This document shows positions 25,102-34,323 of a DNA stretch of 64,000 nucleotides, piece after piece. The position numbers and the translations under genes are program-made. The stretch is from the NCBI RefSeq assembly GCF_022163125.1, contig NZ_CP091881.1:5270001-5334000 (forward strand), given 5' to 3'. Within the stretch, counting starts at the first letter, position 1; every line of letters starts with the position of its first letter. Under the pieces are notes generated by a model. That model was given only the letters and a program-made list of their open reading frames with translations, made no database searches and was not told the DNA's origin. This stretch comes from Paenibacillus sp. HWE-109. Its GTDB lineage: Bacteria > Bacillota > Bacilli > Paenibacillales > NBRC-103111.

Positions 25102-25959
25102 CTATTTCGAAACTGGCACTGCATTATAGTATTCTTCCATTGTCACCTTCTTAGCCTCGATGTCCTTAGAAACATCTACGCCCACATAGCGAATGTGCCA
25201 AGGCTCATATTGATAGCCTGTAATGGCTGACTTGCCCTTGGGATAGCGGATAATAAACCCATACTCTGCCGCGTGCTTCTCCAGCCAGTTCGCTTCCTTG
25301 GTCCCGCCAAAGCAATCTTCAGCCGCACACTTGCCATCGCTGCCTGTGACATCAATAGCCAGTCCCGTTTCATGCTCGCTTGTTCCCGGAACCGCACTGT
25401 AAGTTTTGGCTTTCTCTTCGCCATCTTTCAAGACATAACGCTGAAAGACCGACTTCTGCGTTGCATAAGACCGGTAAGCAGACACACCAGCCAAATGGAT
25501 GCCATCTTTCTCGGCACCTGCCACAAGCTTCTCAATCGCTTTAGCTGCGGAACTGCGCATTTTCCGTTTTTCTATTTTCTCTGCGAAAATAAAAGGAATA
25601 TCCGGGTAGACCAAATCCGTCGGCTCATAGCTGGAGGGCAGCGAGTTCATCTTATTGACCAGTACGGTTACACTTTCCGGCTTGGCTACGACTTGAATGT
25701 CCCCGTTCTTGGACGGCGCAGGCGAAGCAGTCGGCGGAACGACTGCACCAGCTGTTGCTTTGGGTGTTGCCTTAGGTGTTGCAGATGCAGCTGTCGTTGC
25801 TGATGGACTTGGACTACTTGACGTTGCTGTAGCGGTAGCCTGTGTAGTTGGACTGGCTGCTGGACTAAGCGTTGGCGTCGATTCCGACTTGCTGCTGCAG
25901 CCTGTTACTATGGATAACGCCACAAATAAGGTCAGCGAATAGGTCATTTTAGTGTTCAT
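25102..25959 (-). CDS. Lipid-anchored D,D-carboxypeptidase of the VanY/M15B family
   Basis: 285 residues. Lipoprotein signal with lipobox IVTGC, a Ser/Thr/Ala/Pro-rich linker (about 20-100), then an M15B peptidase domain: zinc ligands in SEHETGLAIDV (His, Asp) and EPWHIRYV (His), catalytic Glu before the last His. SAYRSYATQKSVFQRYV is the family's N-terminal signature. Trims D-Ala from peptidoglycan precursors or wall peptides outside the membrane. Start chosen at the ATG after GAGGAGG; the frame extends 13 codons upstream over it. An acidic Cys pair (KCAAEDCF) is present as in many VanY-like proteins. Confidence 0.92.
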   Translation of the reverse strand: MNTKMTYSLTLFVALSIVTGCSSKSESTPTLSPAASPTTQATATATSSSPSPSATTAASATPKATPKATAGAVVPPTASPAPSKNGDIQVVAKPESVTVLVNKMNSLPSSYEPTDLVYPDIPFIFAEKIEKRKMRSSAAKAIEKLVAGAEKDGIHLAGVSAYRSYATQKSVFQRYVLKDGEEKAKTYSAVPGTSEHETGLAIDVTGSDGKCAAEDCFGGTKEANWLEKHAAEYGFIIRYPKGKSAITGYQYEPWHIRYVGVDVSKDIEAKKVTMEEYYNAVPVSK

Positions 25960-26061
25960 GTAAATAAGAGCCTCCTCAACGTTCAACAAATTTCTCATGA
26001 AATAGACTTTAACTCCGGGTCAAAAGTTGCAACCGATGCGAAAATCCCTGATTTAAAAAAA

Positions 26062-26104
26062 CAAAAAGACTGCGAAATAGGTTTTGCGCCTAAATCGCAG
26101 CCTT
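26062..26104 (-). terminator. Terminator of metY
   Basis: Nearly perfect stem GCTGCGATTTAGG / CCTATTTCGCAGTC followed by TTTTTG on the minus strand, 40 bp after the metY stop. Confidence 0.88.
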
Positions 26105-26140
26105 CATATATTTTATGCGTTATGATGTGCGGTTACAAGT

Positions 26141-27436
26141 TTACGCTTGGCTTGCCGCAATCGCTTGCCCCAGATCATAAATAATATCTTCAATCGCTTC
26201 TGTTCCAACAGATAGACGAATAAGTCCTGGTGAAACACCGGCAGACACTTGTTCCTGTTCATTCAACTGGGAATGCGTTGTGCTGGCAGGATGAATAATC
26301 AAAGACTTGGAATCCCCGACATTCGCAAGATGAGAGAACAATTCAACGGAATGAATCAGCTTCTTGCCTGCTTCAACGCCGCCTTTGATCCCGAAGCTAA
26401 GAATAGCGCCTTGACCTTTGGGCAAGTACTCCTTTGCAAGCTTATAGGACGGATGACTTTCTAGGCCTGCATAGCTAACCCATTCCACATTCTCATGAGA
26501 TTCGAGGTACTGCGCAACTTTGAGGGCATTCGAGCTGTGACGCTCCATACGAAGGTGCAATGTTTCCAACCCTTGCAGCAACAAGAATGCGCTTTGCGGA
26601 GACAAAGATGCACCCAAATCACGAAGCAATTGCACGCGCGCTTTGATAATGTAAGCAATAGGACCTACTGCGTCTGTATAAACAACGCCATTATAGCTTG
26701 GATCCGGCTTCGTCAAACCAGGGAATTTACCGCTTGCAGCCCAATCAAATTTACCTGCGTCCACGATGACGCCGCCAATTGTAGTGCCATGACCGCCAAT
26801 GAATTTCGTTGCAGAGTGAACAACTATATCCGCGCCATGCTCAATCGGTTTAAGCAAATAGGGACTTGGGAACGTGTTGTCAATGATTAAAGGTATGGCA
26901 TTTTCGTGGGCAATCGCTGCAACTGCCTTAATATCAAGAATATCCCCTTTTGGATTACCGATGGACTCTGCATAAATTGCTTTCGTTTTATCAGTAATTG
27001 CCCCGCGGAAATTTTCTGGATTGCTTGGATCCACGAATTTCACCGTAATCCCCAGTTTAGGCAATGTATTGGAAAATAAGTTATAAGTACCGCCGTACAA
27101 AGAAGAAGCCGCAACGATCTCATCACCAACTTCAGCAATGTTCAAGATGGAAAAAGTAATCGCAGCTTGACCGGAAGCAACAGCAAGCGCAGCAGGCGCG
27201 CCTTCGAGTGCAGCGATACGCTTCTCAAATACGTCTGTCGTAGGATTCATAATACGCGTATAAATATTGCCAAATTCTTTGAGGGCAAATAAATTTGCCG
27301 CATGGTCCGTGTCATTGAACACATAGGATGTCGTTTGATAAATCGGGACAGCCCTAGAATTAGTTGTTGGATCAACCACTTGACCTGCATGAATCGCGAG
27401 TGTTTCCGGTAAGTACTGGCGTTCTGAACCTGACAT
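26141..27436 (-). CDS. metY: O-acetylhomoserine sulfhydrylase (MetY)
   Basis: PLP enzyme of the Cys/Met metabolism family, making homocysteine from O-acetylhomoserine and sulfide. 431 residues, the length of MetY and longer than MetB/MetC. Visible: TLAIHAGQ, PIYQTTSYVFND, YTRIMNPTTDVFEKR, ASGQAAIT, PLIIDNTFPSPYLLKPIEHGAD and PLP lysine K211 in SATKFIGGHGTTIGG. Monocistronic with a good AGGAGG and its own terminator. An ATTCC-N4-GGAAT palindrome in the upstream region may be a cysteine-metabolism operator. No SAM riboswitch core was seen. Confidence 0.94.
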   Translation of the reverse strand: MSGSERQYLPETLAIHAGQVVDPTTNSRAVPIYQTTSYVFNDTDHAANLFALKEFGNIYTRIMNPTTDVFEKRIAALEGAPAALAVASGQAAITFSILNIAEVGDEIVAASSLYGGTYNLFSNTLPKLGITVKFVDPSNPENFRGAITDKTKAIYAESIGNPKGDILDIKAVAAIAHENAIPLIIDNTFPSPYLLKPIEHGADIVVHSATKFIGGHGTTIGGVIVDAGKFDWAASGKFPGLTKPDPSYNGVVYTDAVGPIAYIIKARVQLLRDLGASLSPQSAFLLLQGLETLHLRMERHSSNALKVAQYLESHENVEWVSYAGLESHPSYKLAKEYLPKGQGAILSFGIKGGVEAGKKLIHSVELFSHLANVGDSKSLIIHPASTTHSQLNEQEQVSAGVSPGLIRLSVGTEAIEDIIYDLGQAIAASQA

Positions 27437-27494
27437 TGAACATGCCTCCTAGGATAAATAGTAAGATAGTGGTTTAGTTTCTCCATACTTGATA

Positions 27495-27508
27495 ATTCCT
27501 ACTGGAAT
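27495..27508 (-). promoter_or_regulatory. Possible CymR-type operator upstream of metY
   Basis: Perfect palindrome ATTCC-TACT-GGAAT 60 bp upstream of the metY start. CymR sites in Bacillales contain a GGAAT half. The assignment is a guess from motif and gene function. Confidence 0.35.
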
Positions 27509-27600
27509 AGTATACAATTATTTTAATGGAAAAATCTAGTCCTAGTCAATATATCACATTGACCTATATTTCTACATCCTTTTAGATAGGAAGTGCTCTC

Positions 27601-28605
27601 ATGCTGTTCGATTCTTACACCATTAAGCAGGTTACATTCAAAAATCGCATTGTCATGTCGCCCATGTGCATGTATGCGTCTGATGATACGGGCGAAGTGA
27701 AAGATTGGCATCATATCCATTATGCGACACGGGCTGTCGGGCAGGTGGGGCTTATTATCGTGGAAGCCACCGCCGTCACCGCACAGGGCCGCATCTCTCC
27801 ACAGGATCTCGGAATTTGGCACGACAACCATATCGAAGGATTGAAGCGAGTCGTTGATTCGGTTCACAGTCAAGGCTCGCATATCGGTATTCAACTTGCC
27901 CATGCAGGCCGAAAAGCCGTACTCGAAACGCCGATCATCGCCCCCTCTGCGATCCCTTTCTCGGAGACTTTCAAAACACCGGATGAAGCTACGCTTCCAC
28001 AAATCCAAGAAACGATTAGAGCTTTCGCGGATGCAGCCTACCGAGCCAAACAAGCTGGCTTTGATGTTATTGAGATCCATGGCGCACATGGCTATTTGAT
28101 CAACGAATTCCTGTCACCGCTCATTAACCTTAGAAACGATGAATACGGCGGAGAGCGAGACGGACGTTTCCGCTTCTTGCAAGAGGTGATTATCGCTGTC
28201 AAACAACGCTGGGACGGACCTTTGTTTGTGCGAATCTCAGCACATGAATACTTGGATGGCGGACTTACGCCGGAAGATCATGTATATTTCGCTGGGAAGC
28301 TGAAAGAACTCGGAGTCGACCTCATTGATGCCAGCTCCGGCGGTACATTCCCCGTAGTTCCCAAGACGTACCCGGGTTATCAAGTACCCTTCGCTGAACA
28401 AATCCGAACCAAAGCCAATATTCCCACTGGAGCCGTCGGTTTCATCACCGAGCCAGAGCAAGCTGAGGAGATTTTGCAAAGCGGTAGAGCAGACCTCATC
28501 TTCCTCGGTCGTGTGCTGCTGCGAGAGCCTTATTGGGTGCGGACGGCTGCCAGTCGATTGCATACTGAGCTCAAACCTCCTGTCCCTTACACGCGAGGTT
28601 GGTAA
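27601..28605 (+). CDS. namA: NADPH dehydrogenase of the old-yellow-enzyme family (NamA/YqjM-like)
   Basis: 334-residue FMN enzyme reducing activated C=C bonds of enals, enones and nitro compounds. YqjM-class markers: C23 and Y25 in MSPMCMYAS (the redox-tuning cysteine), H160 and H163 in HGAHGYLINEF, LINLRNDEYGGERDGR and the Arg-containing C-terminus. Substrate-entrance residue pattern is that of thermostable YqjM-like enzymes. Stands alone; AGGAAG before ATG. Converges with the ABC export operon without an obvious terminator between them. Confidence 0.94.
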   Translation: MLFDSYTIKQVTFKNRIVMSPMCMYASDDTGEVKDWHHIHYATRAVGQVGLIIVEATAVTAQGRISPQDLGIWHDNHIEGLKRVVDSVHSQGSHIGIQLAHAGRKAVLETPIIAPSAIPFSETFKTPDEATLPQIQETIRAFADAAYRAKQAGFDVIEIHGAHGYLINEFLSPLINLRNDEYGGERDGRFRFLQEVIIAVKQRWDGPLFVRISAHEYLDGGLTPEDHVYFAGKLKELGVDLIDASSGGTFPVVPKTYPGYQVPFAEQIRTKANIPTGAVGFITEPEQAEEILQSGRADLIFLGRVLLREPYWVRTAASRLHTELKPPVPYTRGW

Positions 28606-28674
28606 TGATATAGACAGAAGGCGGTAAATTTGCGCTGCGGGCTTCCCACCATGCCGGAAGGGTTCGTTGTGTTA

Positions 28675-29559
28675 TCACATTTTATCTGGGGGCAACAGCA
28701 CAATTCGCCCATCCTCCACAGCAACACGCACTTTGTTCGTGCCGGAAGCCCCGATGGATTCAAGGAAATTGGCCGGAATTTGCAGCCTGCCCGCTTTATC
28801 GACCACCGCATATTCCACATGCGATTCCTCTTCGGCGGCGAAGATGCCCATCTCCATTTCGAGCAATTCTTCTTGGTACGTTTTACGCCGCAGAATTTCG
28901 GAAGACGTTTTGCCGTCACGGATCGCCACGACCCTATCCACCTTCTTCGCCAGGAGCGGATCGTGCGTAACGATGACCACCGTCAAACCGAAGCTGCGGT
29001 TCAATTCCCGGAAGAGATCCAAAATTTGATTCGCCATCTTCGTATCCACGGAGCCCGTCGGTTCATCGGCAAGCAGCAGCCTTGGCTGATTAGCAAGCGC
29101 AATAGCAATAGCGACGCGCTGCTGTTCGCCGCCCGAAAGCTGATTCAGCCTGTTATTCCTTCGGTGGCCAAGCCCAACGGCATCCAGCAAATCCATAGCT
29201 CGGTGGCGTTTGCGCCTGCCCTGCAGCAAAATCGGCAATTCCACATTTTCCAATGCGGTTAAATACGGAATCAGATTTCGCGCATTATTTTGCCAGACGA
29301 AGCCAACCGTTTCTCTTTTATAGGTCACCAGATCGGATTCCTTGAATTTCAATAAATCTTTTCCATCCACATGCAGATTGCCTGCTGAAGGCCGATCAAG
29401 ACCCCCGAGCATATTGAGAAGCGTCGATTTGCCGCTGCCGCTGTTGCCGATAATCGCCATCAGTTCCCCCTCCTCGATATGGAGGTCAAGTCCTTGCAGA
29501 GCAACAACTTCAATGTCCGCAGCCTTATATATTTTAACTAAATTCTCGCAGTGAATCAT
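28675..29559 (-). CDS. ABC transporter ATPase with C-terminal AbrB-like domain
   Basis: 294 residues. Residues 1-220 are a LolD/MacB-type ATPase: Walker A GNSGSGKST, signature LSGGEQQRVAIA, Walker B LLLADEPTGSVD and VIVTHDP. After an acidic linker, residues 248-291 read YAVVDKAGRLQIPANFLESIG...VRVAVEDGRIVLLPP with spacing that matches the swapped-hairpin fold of SpoVT/AbrB proteins. Such a fusion is unusual. The tail might mediate dimerisation, bind the permease or act on DNA. It is the last gene of a four-gene operon and follows its permease by 2 bp; a second, tail-less ATPase is encoded first. Confidence 0.9.
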   Translation of the reverse strand: MIHCENLVKIYKAADIEVVALQGLDLHIEEGELMAIIGNSGSGKSTLLNMLGGLDRPSAGNLHVDGKDLLKFKESDLVTYKRETVGFVWQNNARNLIPYLTALENVELPILLQGRRKRHRAMDLLDAVGLGHRRNNRLNQLSGGEQQRVAIAIALANQPRLLLADEPTGSVDTKMANQILDLFRELNRSFGLTVVIVTHDPLLAKKVDRVVAIRDGKTSSEILRRKTYQEELLEMEMGIFAAEEESHVEYAVVDKAGRLQIPANFLESIGASGTNKVRVAVEDGRIVLLPPDKM

Positions 29560-29561
29560 AG

Positions 29562-32474
29562 TTAATCCTCCCCAAGCTTAACAGCTTGATGAATCTTGAT
29601 TCGGGACAGCATCGTCCCAAGCAGCAGCAACCCTATGCCGATCATCACCAAGACGATGACATACAGATGCCATTGATCATTCGGATCAAAGCTTACTTGG
29701 AAAGGCGGCACTTGACTCGACGAGTCAAAGGTCAATTGGAATAAGGGCACATATAAGCGGCTTGCCGTGGTACCAGTAATCATCCCAATGAGGACCGCAG
29801 CGCCTGAGGTCAGAAGCTGTTCCGCAATCAGCATGCCAATGAGTTGGCCGAACGAAATACCCATCGCCCGAAGGACGCCAAACTGCAAGATGCGTCCTGC
29901 CAAGGAAAGCACCCAATACAACAGAAAGCCGATAAAACTAATCCCTATTGCAATCAAAAAGCCGAGCGTCATCACGCCATTGACAGCCAACTGAAATGGA
30001 TCTTTTTTGGAACGAACGAGCCCTTGTTTGGTATCCACTAGATTCACAATAGGAATATGCTTGAGCGCCAAGTCGTCATATAAAGCTTGGCTTGTCGTCT
30101 CCGGTTTCAGCTTGATCCACACATCATAGGGCTCTACAGCCATATTATTTTGAATGTAGGCGAGGTGGCCGATGACCAGCTTAGGAGCGTTCGCTTTGAC
30201 TTGCTTGCTCGAACTGGAAGCCGTGCTGCTCCCCGCACTCGACTCTGCCGTCAGAATGGGATTGGGATTCCAACTCGGCCAGTAATCAATGATGCCATAG
30301 ACGATACAGGTTGCACCCTCCATCCCATCCCAAGCGATTCGCACCACATCCCCCACCTTTGCGCCCATTTCATCGGCAATCGACTTGGAAATGAGCACCG
30401 CCTTCGAATTGGTTGCCAGCAGGTTCAAATATTCATTGATATGGTGATCCAGCAGTTGATCGCGCATCCAAGCCGTACGACCAAAATCGTCCGTATCTAT
30501 GCCCATAATCACCGTTTTGTCTGACACTTTACCCAGCGATAAGAAAGCGTCTTTCTTCGTAAATACCCGCGCTGCAGCTTCAACACCGGCCAATTGGGTA
30601 TATGGCAAAAACGGCGGCTCGGTAAATTGAACCCGCTTCTTGACCAGCGGCTGCGTCGATTTCTCCGATGCTTCGAAGCCGCTTGACGACCCAGACTGCG
30701 GTGGCGGAGCATCATTCTCCCAGCGGGATTGGAGCACAATATCAGCCCCATTTTTGTAGCGAATTTTCTCTTCTACATTCTTATTCATAGTGCGGGCTGC
30801 ACTGGCACTGAATAATCCTGTTGCCAGCGTCATGATGATGAACAGCATAATGAATTGATATTGCGTTGTCGATCTGCCCACCTGCAGCAGTGTTGAATAG
30901 AGATAGGGCGGCCACCATTTTCGACCAATCAGGTAAATCAACTGAATGACCCACGGATAGACGCGCAGAAGGAACAATCCCATAGCAAAAATGAATAAGG
31001 CCGGAACAAGGAACAACAGCGGATCTACTTTCATATCCATGGAATCCAGGCCAAGCGCAACCAAATCACTCATGCGGCGATGGAAGCTCTGCAATAAATA
31101 GAGGGATACAGCCAAAAGAATGACATCTAGAAACGTTTTATGCACAAAAGAGAGCTTGTTCTTCCTTGCCAGCGTTTGTTTATGGCCGACAATTGTCGCA
31201 CGAGTGGCTAATACAGCGGGTACAAGCGTCATGCAGACCGAGGCAATGACAGCAAAAATTGCGTACTGATAGGCTTCTTTATTCAATTTAACTTCCATGG
31301 AGGCACGTTGGACAAATTCCAGAAAACCGTTGGAGGCTCCTAATATTTGGGTTAATTGAAGTCCGAGAAAGGGGCCAACCAGCAGAGCAATACCCCCTAA
31401 CAGCATCCCTTCCACCACATAGCCAATTAAAATTTGAATACGGCTAGCGCCTCTGCTGCGCAGGACGGCAATCTCCGTTTTCTGTCGATCCGTAATAAGA
31501 TTGGCAACCATGAATAAGTAGAAAGCCAATAAGATACTCACAGGCACATTCAGCGACCACAGCATAGTCCTCAGCTTTTTCTCTTTCTCCCCATACAATT
31601 TCAACGTCGCAATAGCCGGATTCTTGAGTGTGTAGGAGCTGAAATGACTGTTTAAAACATTCTCTATTCGTTCATTCGTCTGGATATAAGTGTCTAAACC
31701 TTCCAATTTCAATTGATGATAATCCAGTACATAGTTCCAGTAGGTAAATAAATTCTTGAACGTAGGGGTCGTTATGAAATCTTTCTCAAACAGTGAATAC
31801 GGAATGAAAAATTTCGTACGCAAATCATTCAAATGATTCGTCCAATACAAATCCGCATAATCCGAGCGATCAATCACGGCAACCGGCTTGATGCGGATCG
31901 TCTGTTTCAAATCTTTATTGACGATCGTAAATTCATTGCCGAGCACAATTTTCAATTGGGTCAAAAGCTCAGGGAATACCCAAGCCTCATAAACACCATT
32001 AACGGGCTCAGATGCAGGCGCGACACCATCCACAATGCGGATATGTTTTTCCAAATCAGACATGGCCGTGAGCTCTGCTGCACGCTTTACCTTGGGATCT
32101 ATTTTACTCGGATCACTTGGTGTTAACTCGAACGTCAATGTGCTTCTTGTCTGAGAGGAAAGCCTAATTGGCAATCCAAATTGCTTGCTCTGCTCAGCCA
32201 GAAAAGCATCCATCTCCGTCAATAATCGGTTATCTCCCTCTTCTTTCTCAGGAGGACTAGTTAAATACCCGTAGGCATACAATTGGCTCGGGAACTGATT
32301 GGAATCGGTCTGGAGAACTTCCAGATCCTTAATCAACATGCGCTGCAAAATAGCATGCGTATAAATCGGCATGGAACTCGCGAGCGCGACAGAAATAATG
32401 AGTCCGATCAAGAGACTTAGCTCCAGCCAACGGTTCTTGACCATTTTGCGGAGAATCATCAGAAATAAAGCCAT
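29562..32474 (-). CDS. Large FtsX/MacB-type ABC transporter permease
   Basis: 970 residues. N-terminal transmembrane helix (about 15-37), extracytoplasmic domain, a cluster of helices with an FtsX-like domain (about 305-450: ADLITDRQKTEIAVLRSRGASRIQ-type cytoplasmic loop), further helices around 475-560, a second large extracytoplasmic domain (about 580-830) and a C-terminal FtsX-like domain with LQFGVLRAMGISFGQLIGM. This duplicated FtsX layout is typical of mechanotransmission transporters acting on lipids, lipoproteins or peptides rather than classical importers. It lies between an adaptor lipoprotein and an ATPase gene in one operon. Confidence 0.9.
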   Translation of the reverse strand: MALFLMILRKMVKNRWLELSLLIGLIISVALASSMPIYTHAILQRMLIKDLEVLQTDSNQFPSQLYAYGYLTSPPEKEEGDNRLLTEMDAFLAEQSKQFGLPIRLSSQTRSTLTFELTPSDPSKIDPKVKRAAELTAMSDLEKHIRIVDGVAPASEPVNGVYEAWVFPELLTQLKIVLGNEFTIVNKDLKQTIRIKPVAVIDRSDYADLYWTNHLNDLRTKFFIPYSLFEKDFITTPTFKNLFTYWNYVLDYHQLKLEGLDTYIQTNERIENVLNSHFSSYTLKNPAIATLKLYGEKEKKLRTMLWSLNVPVSILLAFYLFMVANLITDRQKTEIAVLRSRGASRIQILIGYVVEGMLLGGIALLVGPFLGLQLTQILGASNGFLEFVQRASMEVKLNKEAYQYAIFAVIASVCMTLVPAVLATRATIVGHKQTLARKNKLSFVHKTFLDVILLAVSLYLLQSFHRRMSDLVALGLDSMDMKVDPLLFLVPALFIFAMGLFLLRVYPWVIQLIYLIGRKWWPPYLYSTLLQVGRSTTQYQFIMLFIIMTLATGLFSASAARTMNKNVEEKIRYKNGADIVLQSRWENDAPPPQSGSSSGFEASEKSTQPLVKKRVQFTEPPFLPYTQLAGVEAAARVFTKKDAFLSLGKVSDKTVIMGIDTDDFGRTAWMRDQLLDHHINEYLNLLATNSKAVLISKSIADEMGAKVGDVVRIAWDGMEGATCIVYGIIDYWPSWNPNPILTAESSAGSSTASSSSKQVKANAPKLVIGHLAYIQNNMAVEPYDVWIKLKPETTSQALYDDLALKHIPIVNLVDTKQGLVRSKKDPFQLAVNGVMTLGFLIAIGISFIGFLLYWVLSLAGRILQFGVLRAMGISFGQLIGMLIAEQLLTSGAAVLIGMITGTTASRLYVPLFQLTFDSSSQVPPFQVSFDPNDQWHLYVIVLVMIGIGLLLLGTMLSRIKIHQAVKLGED

Positions 32475-32494
32475 TGCAATCCTCCTAGAGAGTG

Positions 32495-33529
32495 TTAGTT
32501 GTTCAAAATAACATTCTGACCTTCTTTGAGGCCTGTGCGAATTTCAATCTCTGTCGGCGTCACAAGACCTTTCTCCACATCGATTTCCTTGCGGCTTTCG
32601 CCATCCAGCACTTGCACGTAATCCCGTCCCAAGTAACTGCGAAGGCCTGTGCGGGGAATAACAATTACATTCTCGCGCTTCTCAAGCACAATGGTCATGT
32701 CGCCGGAGTTGCCAAACTTAACCCCTTCCGTTCCTTCAGGAACACTGACGATAAGCGTCTTGGCATTCCTCTCTGCTGCTGCCTTATTGTCTGTAAGCGG
32801 CGCACTTGAAGGCGTTTGCAAGACTTTGCCTTGAATCATTTTCTCCTCGGAGCCGATTTTGACGTCTACATTCATCCCGACTTCTATCCCTGTAAGTGAT
32901 CCGCTGTCCGAAGATTCATAAGCTAATTGCAGCTTGCTTGGGTCGGAGAGGATTACTAGCGTGCTGAAAGCATCGACCACACTCCCCTGCTGCGCATCCG
33001 TAATATAAGTCACGATACCAGCTGACGAGGCGATTAATTTCGTCTTCTCCAGTTGATCTTGCAGCGCATTCAATTGCAGCTGTGCAGCCTCCACATCGAT
33101 CTTTTTTAGCCGAATATCATAAGCTCTGTCCGGTTCCGTCTGTTGAATCTGCGAGCTCGCAATCTGCGCTTTCTCCAGATTTAATCGTTGCAAAGCAATC
33201 CGCGTCTCCAAATCTCCTTTTTCCAGTTCGACCAGAACATCGCCAGGTTGAATGGCATCGCCAAGTTTAACGCGCATGGCAGCAATCCGATGACCAGACT
33301 CTTTGAAAAAATAGTTCGTTGTTTGTCTGGATTTGAAGGTGCCGACTAAGCTGGCTTTTTTGACAATCGTACTTTTCTTCACCTCATAGAGTTCAAAGTT
33401 CTCTTTGACCGGCTTGACCAAAGGCGGCTTCAACGCCTCCTCCTCTACTGGCAGCAAGGAACAGCCCGCAAGTATACTGACAATACCTGTCAGCAAGACA
33501 AGCCCTGAAATCACTTTATTAGCCTTCAT
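32495..33529 (-). CDS. MacA/HlyD-type periplasmic-adaptor-like lipoprotein
   Basis: 344 residues. Lipobox SILAGC, then an adaptor architecture: beta-barrel part, lipoyl half-motif with VKLGDAIQPGDVLVELEKGD, coiled-coil hairpin (about 125-180, LNLEKAQIASSQIQ and VEAAQLQLNALQDQLEKTK), second lipoyl half KLIASSAGIVTYI, and a C-terminal barrel. In Gram-positive cells such proteins work with MacB-like permeases in peptide or antibiotic export and sensing. The start used is the ATG inside the end of the preceding ATPase gene (11-bp overlap), giving a well-formed signal peptide. Confidence 0.9.
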   Translation of the reverse strand: MKANKVISGLVLLTGIVSILAGCSLLPVEEEALKPPLVKPVKENFELYEVKKSTIVKKASLVGTFKSRQTTNYFFKESGHRIAAMRVKLGDAIQPGDVLVELEKGDLETRIALQRLNLEKAQIASSQIQQTEPDRAYDIRLKKIDVEAAQLQLNALQDQLEKTKLIASSAGIVTYITDAQQGSVVDAFSTLVILSDPSKLQLAYESSDSGSLTGIEVGMNVDVKIGSEEKMIQGKVLQTPSSAPLTDNKAAAERNAKTLIVSVPEGTEGVKFGNSGDMTIVLEKRENVIVIPRTGLRSYLGRDYVQVLDGESRKEIDVEKGLVTPTEIEIRTGLKEGQNVILNN

Positions 33530-34232
33530 CGACAATGGTCCCATCCTCCAATGCATATACTTCATCTACGATTTCCATAATCGCAAGGTCATGGGTAGTC
33601 ATGATAATCGTCATGCCCTCTTGCACCAAATCCTTGAACAATTTAAGAACCTGCAGACCCATCCGGCTGTCCAGTTCCGCTGTGGGCTCATCTGCCAAAA
33701 TCAGCTTCGGTTTATGCGCAATAGCCCTGGCAATCGCAACCCGCTGCTGCTCTCCCCCTGACAGCTCGTAGGGGCGATGTTTCATTCGGGGTTTCAAACC
33801 AACGAAATCTAACGCTTCCTCAGCAAGCGCCCGATATTCATTGGGATGAACCCCTGATATGCGCAAGCCAAATTCTACATTTTCGTAGGCAGACATATAG
33901 GGAACCAAAGCAAAGGATTGAAAAATCAGTCCGATCTGCTTCCGTCTGACTTCATTCCGCTTGGACTCCGATAAACTGCTGATTTCCATCCCTTCCAAAT
34001 AAACTGCCCCTTCTGAAGGGTGGTCTAAGGCTCCCAATATATTGAGAAGCGTTGTTTTCCCCGATCCGGATCTCCCCCGCAAAGCGACAAGCCTGCCCCT
34101 GGGGATGCTTAAATGAGCTCCTCGCAAGGCATGCACGGCACCCGTTCCTTTGCCAAAAACACGCGTAACCCCAATGGCTTGCACCATCGGCACTTGCTCT
34201 TCCATCGCTTTCAAAGTCAGCACCTCGTTCAT
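33519..34232 (-). CDS. ABC transporter ATPase (MacB/LolD type)
   Basis: 237 residues with Walker A GRSGSGKTT, Q-loop LIFQSFALVPYM, signature LSGGEQQRVAIARA, Walker B LILADEPTAELD and MTTHDLA. First gene of the export operon ATPase-adaptor-permease-ATPase/AbrB. The first ATG has no clear ribosome binding site; TTG or ATG codons 7-9 residues downstream, after CGAGG, are alternatives, and the domain itself starts near residue 16 (MVQAIGVTRVFG). It may pair with, or substitute for, the AbrB-tailed ATPase on the single permease. Confidence 0.9.
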   Translation of the reverse strand: MNEVLTLKAMEEQVPMVQAIGVTRVFGKGTGAVHALRGAHLSIPRGRLVALRGRSGSGKTTLLNILGALDHPSEGAVYLEGMEISSLSESKRNEVRRKQIGLIFQSFALVPYMSAYENVEFGLRISGVHPNEYRALAEEALDFVGLKPRMKHRPYELSGGEQQRVAIARAIAHKPKLILADEPTAELDSRMGLQVLKLFKDLVQEGMTIIMTTHDLAIMEIVDEVYALEDGTIVDEG

Positions 34233-34273
34233 CAGCGTATTGATGTAACCATCTAACTGTAACCCTTTTTTTT

Positions 34274-34314
34274 ACAAAAAAATAGACAGTCCATGTTGGA
34301 AATGGTGTCTATTT
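34274..34314 (-). terminator. Terminator between the YesN-type regulator and the export operon
   Basis: Stem AATAGACA / TGTCTATT (34281-34288, 34306-34313) and, on the minus strand, a following TTTTTTTG run ten bases after the regulator stop. Confidence 0.75.
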
Positions 34315-34323
34315 GTTAGATCG

